From NCBI RefSeq assembly GCF_007830455.1, contig NZ_VLLB01000004.1:124001-188000 (forward strand): DNA of 64,000 nt, in the 5' to 3' direction. Under the pieces are notes generated by a model. It was not told where the DNA came from. It saw nothing but the letters and a program-made list of their open reading frames with translations, and ran no database searches. Positions 58,094 through 64,000 of the stretch are shown piece by piece (the first letter of the stretch is position 1; each line of letters begins with the position of its first letter). Source of the DNA: Pseudoduganella lurida. GTDB lineage: Bacteria; Pseudomonadota; Gammaproteobacteria; Burkholderiales; Burkholderiaceae_D. Position numbers and translations under genes: made by a program.

Positions 58094-60508
58094 ATGTCGG
58101 ATCAGACACAACACGGCCGCCGCCGCTTCCTGGCGTCGGTGGCCGGGGCCGGTATTGCCGCCGGCACCCCTGCGCTGGCGCTCGCCGCAGGCGCCCGCCC
58201 CCTGTACAAGGACCCTGCCGCACCGGTGCCGAAACGCGTGGACGACCTGCTGCGCCGCATGACGCTGGAGGAGAAGATCGCGCAGATGGACTGCGTGTGG
58301 CAGGAGAAGAAAAAGATCGAGGAGCCCAACGGCGACTTCTCCGCGACCAAGGCCAGCCAGGTCTACCCGCATGGGCTGGGCATGCTGGCGCGCCCGTCCG
58401 ACCGGCAGGGCAAGACCAATGTGGCCGGCGTGGCGGGCGACGATGGCTCGCGTGCCAACCGCGATGCCGGGAACACGGCGCAGTACGTGAACGCCGTGCA
58501 GAAGTGGGCGATCGAAGGCACTCGTCTTGGCATCCCCCTGTTCCTGCACGAGGAAGCGCTGCACGGCTACGTGGCGCGCGACGCCACCTGCTTCCCGCAG
58601 GCGATCGGGCTGGCCTCGTCGTTCGATCCGGCGCTGGTGGAGCAAGTGTTTGCCGTGGCCGCCCGCGAGATGCGGGCCCGCGGCGCCAACCTGGCGCTGG
58701 CCCCCGTGGTGGACGTGGCACGCGAACCGCGCTGGGGCCGCATCGAGGAGACCTATGGCGAGGATCCCCACCTGTCCGGCGTGCTGGGCAAGGCGGCCGT
58801 GCAGGGCTTTTCCGGCACGTCCCGCAAGCTGGGGCCGGACAAGGTGCTCGCCACCTTGAAACACATGACGGGACACGGGCAGCCGGAATCGGGCACCAAT
58901 ATCGGCCCGGCCGAAGTGAGCGAGCGTACGCTGCGCGAGGACTTCTTCGCGCCGTTCGAGAAGATCGTGCGCGAGACGAAAGTCGCGGCCATCATGCCTT
59001 CGTATAACGAGATCGGCGGCGTGCCCTCGCACGCCAACCGCTGGCTGCTGGACGACATCTGCCGCAAGGAGTGGGGGTTCAAGGGCGTGATGGTGTCCGA
59101 CTACCTGGGCATCAAGGAACTCGTCACGCGCCACCACCTGGGCGCCACGCCGAAGGAAGCCGCGCTGTATGCGGTGAAGGCCGGCGTGGACATCGAGACG
59201 CCGGACGGCCACGGCTACCGCCATCTCGCCGATCTGGTCCGCGAAGGCAAGGTCACGAACGCCGAGATCGACACGATCGTGCGCCGCATCCTCACCTTGA
59301 AGATCGAGGCCGGCCTGTTCGAGCAGCCGTACGTGGACGCGGCACGGGCCGACAGCCTGACGGCCACGCCCGATGCGGTGGCCCTGGCGCGGCGTGCCGC
59401 CGGCCGCTCGGTGGTGCTGCTGAAGAACGCGCCGGCAAAGGATGGCATTGCGCTCCTGCCGCTGCAGCCGAAGAAGGTCGGCAGGCTGCTGCTGCTCGGC
59501 ACCCATGCGAAGGACACGCCGATCGGCGGCTATTCCGACATCCCGCGCCACGTCGTATCCATCCACGATGCGCTGCAGGCCGAGGCGAAGGCGCAAGGGT
59601 TCGGCTTCGACTACCGCGAAGGCGTGCGCATCACCGAGGAGCGCATCTGGGGCAAGGACGAGATCCGCTTCACGTCGGCAGAGGTGAACGCGAAGCTGAT
59701 CGCCGACGCCGTGGCGGCGGCCAAGTCGGCAGACACGATCGTGCTGGTCCTGGGCGACAACGAGCAGACCAGCCGCGAAGCCTGGGCCGACACGCACCTG
59801 GGCGACCGCAACAGCCTGGACCTGATGGGCCAGCAGAACGACCTGGCCAGGGCCATCCTCGACCTGGGCAAGCCGACCGTCGTGTTCCTGCTGAACGGCC
59901 GGCCGTTGTCGATCAACCTGCTGGCCGAACGGGCCGATGCGATCGTGGAAGGCTGGTACCTCGGCCAGGAGACGGGCCATGCGGCCGCCGACGTGCTGTT
60001 CGGCCGCGTCAACCCGGGCGGCAAGCTGCCCGTGTCGATTGCCCGCAATGTCGGGCAGCTGCCGATCTTCTACAACCACAAGCCTTCCGCCCGGCGCGGC
60101 TACATCGACGGCAGCACCAAGCCGCTGTATCCGTTCGGCTTCGGCCTGTCGTACACGCGCTTCGAGATCGGCACGCCGCGGCTGCGCAAGGCCACCATCC
60201 GGCCGGACGAGTCCACGCAGGTGGAAGTGGACGTGGCGAACGTGGGTGCCGTGGCCGGCGACGAAGTCGTGCAGCTGTACATCCGCGACGACGTGTCGTC
60301 CGTCACGCGGCCCGTGCTGGAGCTGAAGGGCTTCCAGCGCGTGACCTTGAACCCGGGCGAGAAGAGGACGCTGGTGTTCGACATCCGCCCCGCCGACCTG
60401 GCGTTCTACAACGTGGCGATGCGGCGCGTGGTGGAGCCGGGCAGCTTCACCATCCATGCGGGGCCGAACAGCACCGAGCTGAAGTCGGCGAAGCTGATGG
60501 TCGGTTGA
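58094..60508 (+). CDS. Tat-exported GH3 beta-glycosidase (xylosidase/glucosidase)
   Basis: An 804-residue glycoside hydrolase family 3 enzyme. A twin-arginine signal (GRRRFLASVAGAGIAAG) exports it folded. The (beta/alpha)8 domain has LFLHEEALHGYV and the nucleophile Asp in VMVSDYLGI near residue 335. The second domain contains VLLLKN-like VVLLKNAPA and the C-terminal fibronectin-III-like domain ends the protein. Linkage to xylXBCD suggests release of xylose from oligosaccharides. Specificity cannot be read from sequence. Confidence 0.88.
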   Translation: MSDQTQHGRRRFLASVAGAGIAAGTPALALAAGARPLYKDPAAPVPKRVDDLLRRMTLEEKIAQMDCVWQEKKKIEEPNGDFSATKASQVYPHGLGMLARPSDRQGKTNVAGVAGDDGSRANRDAGNTAQYVNAVQKWAIEGTRLGIPLFLHEEALHGYVARDATCFPQAIGLASSFDPALVEQVFAVAAREMRARGANLALAPVVDVAREPRWGRIEETYGEDPHLSGVLGKAAVQGFSGTSRKLGPDKVLATLKHMTGHGQPESGTNIGPAEVSERTLREDFFAPFEKIVRETKVAAIMPSYNEIGGVPSHANRWLLDDICRKEWGFKGVMVSDYLGIKELVTRHHLGATPKEAALYAVKAGVDIETPDGHGYRHLADLVREGKVTNAEIDTIVRRILTLKIEAGLFEQPYVDAARADSLTATPDAVALARRAAGRSVVLLKNAPAKDGIALLPLQPKKVGRLLLLGTHAKDTPIGGYSDIPRHVVSIHDALQAEAKAQGFGFDYREGVRITEERIWGKDEIRFTSAEVNAKLIADAVAAAKSADTIVLVLGDNEQTSREAWADTHLGDRNSLDLMGQQNDLARAILDLGKPTVVFLLNGRPLSINLLAERADAIVEGWYLGQETGHAAADVLFGRVNPGGKLPVSIARNVGQLPIFYNHKPSARRGYIDGSTKPLYPFGFGLSYTRFEIGTPRLRKATIRPDESTQVEVDVANVGAVAGDEVVQLYIRDDVSSVTRPVLELKGFQRVTLNPGEKRTLVFDIRPADLAFYNVAMRRVVEPGSFTIHAGPNSTELKSAKLMVG

Positions 60509-60529
60509 ACGTGCATGGGTCGTGACATG

Positions 60530-60556
60530 AAAAAGCCCGCTCGCGCGTGCTTTTTT
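60530..60556 (+). terminator. Terminator of the xylose operon
   Basis: AAAAAGC (60530-60536) pairs with GCTTTTTT (60549-60556) around a GC-rich loop, 21 bp after the GH3 stop. It may also serve the convergent gene at 60568. Confidence 0.7.
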
Positions 60557-60567
60557 GTCACGGCCGC

Positions 60568-60879
60568 CTACTTTTCCGGCGACAGGTGGCCGAGGCCGTA
60601 GGACAGGTGCTGCCACCAGTGCTCGCGCGAGCGCACGGTGAGCAGGCAGCTCTTGTCCACTTCGGCCTTGAACACGCGGTCCTGGCACTGCTTCGTCATC
60701 AGCGCGTTGCGCTGGTTCTCGGCATTGACCAGCGCGGCGCCCAGCCAGCCAGCCAGGATGAGCAGCAGCACGACGAGCGACCAGGCGATATGGTTGACGT
60801 TGCTGGCATTGAACAGGCGGTTGCCGTCCGGCTCCAGCGCGCCGTAGGCCTCCATGATGTTCTTTTCGCGGTCTGTCAT
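60568..60879 (-). CDS. Small single-span membrane protein of unknown function
   Basis: A 103-residue protein with one transmembrane helix (HIAWSLVVLLLILAGWLGAAL, about residues 31-51). A short cytoplasmic N-terminus precedes it and a periplasmic tail with two Cys (KQCQDR, KSCLLTV) follows, which might form a disulfide. AAGGAAGC lies before ATG 60879. It is 40 bp downstream of dsbA on the same strand, so the two could be co-transcribed. Confidence 0.7.
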   Translation of the reverse strand: MTDREKNIMEAYGALEPDGNRLFNASNVNHIAWSLVVLLLILAGWLGAALVNAENQRNALMTKQCQDRVFKAEVDKSCLLTVRSREHWWQHLSYGLGHLSPEK

Positions 60880-60919
60880 GCTGCTTCCTTCATTGAATTA
60901 CTACACTGCGTGCCGATGG

Positions 60920-61564
60920 TTATTTTTTCTCGGCCGCGGCCTTGGCCACCAGCGTGTCGAGCACGGCCAGCGTGGCCTGGCCCGCCGCCACTTCGGACGT
61001 GCCCGGCGCACCGGCGATCGAAGGCGACGTGACGTAGCGGCCATCCACCACGATCGTCGGCGCGCTCTCGACCTTGTACGAGGCGACGATGGACGGGATG
61101 CGTTTCAGTTTAGTCTGGACCGCGAAGGAATTGAAGAACTGTTCGTACTTGGCCTTGTCGATGCCGTTCTTGACGAGGAATTCCTTCATCTGGTCGTCGC
61201 TGCGGTAGATGCGGTCGCGCTGCACGTGGATGGCGTTGAAGATGCGGCTGTGCACCTGCTCCTGCTGGCCCATCGCTTCGAGCGTGATGTAGGCGTGCGC
61301 CAGCGGATCGGTGGCGTTCTGTGCGAAGTGGACGCGCTTGAAGACGATCTTGTCGCCCTGCTTCTTCACCCATTCGGCCATCTGCGGATCGAGCACGTGG
61401 CAGTGCGGGCACGTGTACATGAAGAACTCGACTACTTCGACCTTCTTGCCCGCTTCCGTGCGCACCGGCGTCTGCAAAGTCGTGTACCCCGGACCGGCAG
61501 CCTGCGAGGCGGCGGTGAACGTCAGCATGGCGGTGGCGGCAAGCAGTTGGCGCAGAAAACGCAT
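60920..61564 (-). CDS. dsbA: Thiol:disulfide interchange protein DsbA
   Basis: A 214-residue periplasmic oxidase that forms disulfide bonds. Signal peptide LLAATAMLTFTAASQAA, active site Cys52-Pro-His-Cys55 (MYTCPHCHV) and the cis-Pro loop ESAPTIVVDG. AGGAAGG precedes ATG 61564. Normal length. DsbB is not in the window. Confidence 0.94.
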   Translation of the reverse strand: MRFLRQLLAATAMLTFTAASQAAGPGYTTLQTPVRTEAGKKVEVVEFFMYTCPHCHVLDPQMAEWVKKQGDKIVFKRVHFAQNATDPLAHAYITLEAMGQQEQVHSRIFNAIHVQRDRIYRSDDQMKEFLVKNGIDKAKYEQFFNSFAVQTKLKRIPSIVASYKVESAPTIVVDGRYVTSPSIAGAPGTSEVAAGQATLAVLDTLVAKAAAEKK

Positions 61565-61790
61565 GATCTTCCTTCCTGGTGAGTGCGGTGAAATGGAACG
61601 TTGAAAAGGCAAACGCCGCGAGAGTACCATTTTTTGCGCCGGTGTAAAAACCGTGGCCGTGAATTAAGGCGGGTTTAAGGCTGCCGGCGCGGATGGCCCG
61701 ACCGGATCGAACGTCAGTATCGAAATTTTGGCGCTTGTTGCGCCGGGTGGCCGGCCGTATATTCGCCCCATCGCAACGAAGGAGTCCGGC

Positions 61791-62597
61791 ATGACCCTGC
61801 CCACCTATTTCCTGTCCCATGGCGGTGGCCCGTGGCCATGGCTGCGCGACCAGTTCGGCGCCGCCTACGACGTGCTCGATGCGTCGCTGCGGGACATCCC
61901 GCGCCAGGTTGGCGGCAAGCCGAAGGCCGTCCTCGTCGTCAGCTCGCACTGGGAAACGGAGCCGTTCCAGCTGTCGTCCGGCACGCAGCCCGGCATGATC
62001 TACGACTACGGCGGCTTCCCGCCGCACACTTACCGGATCGTCTACGGTGCGCCGGGCTCGCCGGCACTGGCGGCCCGTGCGCAGGCGTTGCTGCAGGCGG
62101 CCGGCATCGATGCGGGACTGGATGCGGGGCGCGGCTTCGACCATGGCACGTTCTCGGCCATGTATCCCGTGTTCCCGGAAGCGGATGTGCCGATCGTGCA
62201 GCTGTCGCTGCGCCGCAACCTCGATCCGCAGGCCCACCTGGCCGCGGGCCGCGCGCTGCGGCCGCTGCGGGATGAAGGGGTGCTGATCGTCGGCAGCGGC
62301 CTCAGCTACCACAACCTGCGCGCCTTCAACGGCGCCGGGGCAGCCGCGTCGCACCAGTTCGACGGCTGGCTGCGCGCCGCGATGGCCCTGCCGCCCGAAG
62401 AACGCAGCATCGCGCTGACGCATTGGGAACAGGCCCCCGCCGCCCGCGCCGCCCACCCGCGCGAGGAACACCTGCTGCCGCTGATGGTGGCGCTCGGCGC
62501 CGCCGAGCACGAAGCCGCCGAAGTCGTCTATCACGAGGACACCTTCTTCGGCGCCCTCGCCGTCAGCAGCTTCCGCTTCGGCGCCGGCAACCGCTGA
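61791..62597 (+). CDS. ygiD: DODA-type extradiol dioxygenase
   Basis: A 268-residue class III ring-cleavage dioxygenase of the 4,5-DOPA-dioxygenase/YgiD type. Metal-binding His residues are in YFLSHGGGP (His10), VVSSHWETEP (about 53), GFDHGTFSAMYP (about 117) and SGLSYHNLRA (about 176). It cleaves catecholic rings. The physiological substrate is unknown. GAAGGAG precedes ATG 61791. Confidence 0.88.
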   Translation: MTLPTYFLSHGGGPWPWLRDQFGAAYDVLDASLRDIPRQVGGKPKAVLVVSSHWETEPFQLSSGTQPGMIYDYGGFPPHTYRIVYGAPGSPALAARAQALLQAAGIDAGLDAGRGFDHGTFSAMYPVFPEADVPIVQLSLRRNLDPQAHLAAGRALRPLRDEGVLIVGSGLSYHNLRAFNGAGAAASHQFDGWLRAAMALPPEERSIALTHWEQAPAARAAHPREEHLLPLMVALGAAEHEAAEVVYHEDTFFGALAVSSFRFGAGNR

Positions 62598-62712
62598 GTT
62601 CGTGTCCACCTTGGGGTCAACCCCATTTTCGGACACGAGCCCGACCGTCATCCAGTTGAGCTCGTGTCCGATTTCGGGGTTGACCCCATGGTGGACACGG
62701 GCTCGGCCGTGG
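62598..62712 (+). repeat. Inverted pair of REP-like repeats (copies B and C)
   Basis: Copy C (62598-62640, core CGTGTCCACC to GGACACGAGC) and copy B (62658-62712) are inverted relative to each other and fill the gap between two convergent genes. Copy B has the same 55-bp length and ends as the element at 24353. Both have a GGGGT-ACCCC core. The stems could act as a bidirectional terminator. Confidence 0.85.
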
Positions 62713-62713
62713 T

Positions 62714-63661
62714 TCAGGTGCCCCGCTTGCCGCGCATGCGCTCGGCTTCCTTTTCGGCGGCTTTCTCGGCGGCGCGTTCGGCCTTGATGCGCTGTTCTTC
62801 CTGGAACACGGCCAGTGCGGCGGCGCGGGTGTCCGGGGTTTCCAGCGAGATGCGGCCCAGCGCGCCTGTGCGGTAGTCCTGCAGCAGCATGTGCGACGCC
62901 TTCTCGTAGTCCCAGTCACCGCCGCGGATGCGGTAGCCGCGCTTCTGCGCCAGGCCTTCGACGACGGCGATGCCGTCCATGCCCTCGGTCTTGAAGCCAT
63001 AGCGGGCAGTCAACAGCTGCGGGTAGCGGCGCAACAGCTCGTTGCCCAGCCACTCGGCGACTTCTTCCTCGATCAGTGCATTGGCGCCGATGGCATGGCT
63101 GGCGGCCAGCGCCAGGCCGTCGCTCGGCATCGCGATCTTCGGCCACAGCAGGCCCGGCGTATCGATGATCGCCGTGTCCTTGTCGAGGTAGATCTTCTGC
63201 TGGACCTTGGTGACGGCCGGCTCGTCGCCCACCTTCGCCACGCGGCGCTTGAGCAGCGCGTTCATCAGCGTGGACTTGCCCACGTTGGGGATCCCCATGA
63301 TCATCAGCCGCAGCGGTTTCGTCGGCACGCCGCGGTGCGGCGCCAGCGCGCGCGCCTTGTCGATCACCTTGGCCACGTCGGACGGCTTCTTGGTCGTCAT
63401 CGCATACGCCGTCACGTCCGGATCCTGCTCGAAATAGCGCACCCACGCGCTGGTGGCGTCCGGGTCGGCCAGGTCGATCTTGTTGAGCACCTTCAGGCAT
63501 GGCTTCGCGCGGAACTTGCGCAGCTCCTCGACCAGCGGATTGGTGCTGGCCTCGGGCAGGCGCGCGTCGACCACCTCGATGACGACGTCGACATCGGCCA
63601 TCTGCTCCGCCGCCTTTTTCTTGGCGGCGTTCATGTGCCCCGGGAACCATTGAATGGACAT
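62714..63661 (-). CDS. ylqF: Ribosome biogenesis GTPase YlqF/RbgA
   Basis: A 315-residue circularly permuted GTPase for assembly of the large ribosomal subunit. The N-terminus SIQWFPGHMNAAKK is diagnostic. The G motifs occur in permuted order: G4 NKIDLAD (60-66), G1 GIPNVGKST (123-131), G3 DTPGL near 167. The Lys/Glu-rich C-terminal tail is likely a helix binding rRNA. Confidence 0.94.
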   Translation of the reverse strand: MSIQWFPGHMNAAKKKAAEQMADVDVVIEVVDARLPEASTNPLVEELRKFRAKPCLKVLNKIDLADPDATSAWVRYFEQDPDVTAYAMTTKKPSDVAKVIDKARALAPHRGVPTKPLRLMIMGIPNVGKSTLMNALLKRRVAKVGDEPAVTKVQQKIYLDKDTAIIDTPGLLWPKIAMPSDGLALAASHAIGANALIEEEVAEWLGNELLRRYPQLLTARYGFKTEGMDGIAVVEGLAQKRGYRIRGGDWDYEKASHMLLQDYRTGALGRISLETPDTRAAALAVFQEEQRIKAERAAEKAAEKEAERMRGKRGT

Positions 63662-63778
63662 GCTGTTGCCTTCTGAATCTGGAAATCAATCCGCTATTTT
63701 ACCGGCAGCGGGCGGCCCTTTTCACTTTGTGGCAGCGGCGCTGCTAACATGAACCCTTTTTGCCACCGCTTCAGCTGC

Positions 63779-64000
63779 ATGAAATACTTGACTGCCCTCC
63801 TCTCCTTCGCTGCCGCCACTGTCTGCGCGCAACCCGTCGTCGAAGTGCGGGACGTGCGCGATCCGGAGCTCAAGCCGTATGCGACGATGGTGAAGGGCCT
63901 CGATGCGTTCGACGCCGAGCACGCCCGCGCGCCGCAGGCCACGCTGCGTTTCCTGCTGCGCCCCGCCACCCGCGCGGAGGGCCTGGACGGCCTGGAACTG
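63779..64000 (+). CDS. Start of a secreted protein, cut by the window end
   Basis: The first 74 codons of a gene that runs past the window. A signal peptide (YLTALLSFAAATVCAQ) is followed by VVEVRDVRDPELKPYATMVKG. An in-frame ATG ten codons upstream (63749) is possible, but 63779 gives the better signal peptide. No ribosome-binding site is clear for either. Function not visible from this part. Confidence 0.65.
   Translation, partial: MKYLTALLSFAAATVCAQPVVEVRDVRDPELKPYATMVKGLDAFDAEHARAPQATLRFLLRPATRAEGLDGLEL

Overview
The window looks like chromosome from an Oxalobacteraceae betaproteobacterium of the Massilia/Pseudoduganella type. The grounds are high GC, the order exbB-exbD-lpxK-Trm112-kdsB-adk divergent from xseA, a DUF4148-like small secreted protein, a non-phosphorylative xylose cluster and the protein style in general. 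This assignment is from gene content, not a database search.

Positions 1-8.9 kb are one end of a prophage or phage-derived island. A divergent immunity switch lies at 2184-3280. A LexA/CI-type self-cleaving repressor reads rightward from a promoter that appears to give a leaderless mRNA. A Cro-like gene, a CII-like regulator and a Toprim primase run leftward off the window. A second operator-controlled promoter at 3251-3278 drives a rightward block: two or three small genes, then a ParB-like protein, three unknowns and an AlpA-like HTH protein, the last five joined by 4-nt start/stop overlaps. Instead of an integrase, the block ends with a lower-GC gene carrying a HEPN-like RxxxxH motif, a plausible cargo gene.

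9.1-18.6 kb: two glycosyltransferases, then a leftward operon for aerobic 2-aminobenzoate (anthranilate) breakdown through its CoA thioester (ligase, fused monooxygenase/reductase, enoyl-CoA hydratase, acyl-CoA dehydrogenase, RidA). It is headed by a response regulator. A 13-bp tandem array separates this regulator from a 1,422-aa hybrid sensor kinase, which follows a patatin-like lipase gene. Gamma-glutamyltransferase, an SDR with a perfect 22-bp palindrome at its promoter and a small secreted protein follow.

27.7-31.7 kb: decayed remnants of the dTDP-L-rhamnose genes rfbA, rfbC and rfbD beside an intact secreted carbohydrate-binding protein. 31.8-42.2 kb is housekeeping: H+-pyrophosphatase, adk, kdsB, Trm112, lpxK, exbD, exbB, xseA and sodB. 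Between exbB and xseA is a roughly 950-bp non-coding stretch holding six structured repeat units. Each unit has a hairpin whose loop carries a DnaA-box-like TGTGGATA, followed about 55 bp later by a second conserved block. The arm sequences change together between units. This is the most unusual feature of the window, and a related second block recurs in an 84-bp tandem repeat at 53.0 kb.

42.3-52.9 kb: assorted accessory metabolism and regulators (methyltransferase, aldo/keto reductase, three-gene SDR/LysR area, sugar-acid MFS transporter, MarR, LacI, EamA transporter). 53.4-60.5 kb: xylX-xylB-xylC-xylD plus a Tat-exported GH3 glycosidase, which together would hydrolyse xylo-oligosaccharides or glycosides and oxidise xylose by the Weimberg/Dahms type route. 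60.5-64 kb: a small membrane protein, DsbA, a DODA-type dioxygenase, an inverted pair of REP-like repeats, the ribosome-assembly GTPase YlqF/RbgA and the start of a secreted protein cut by the window end.
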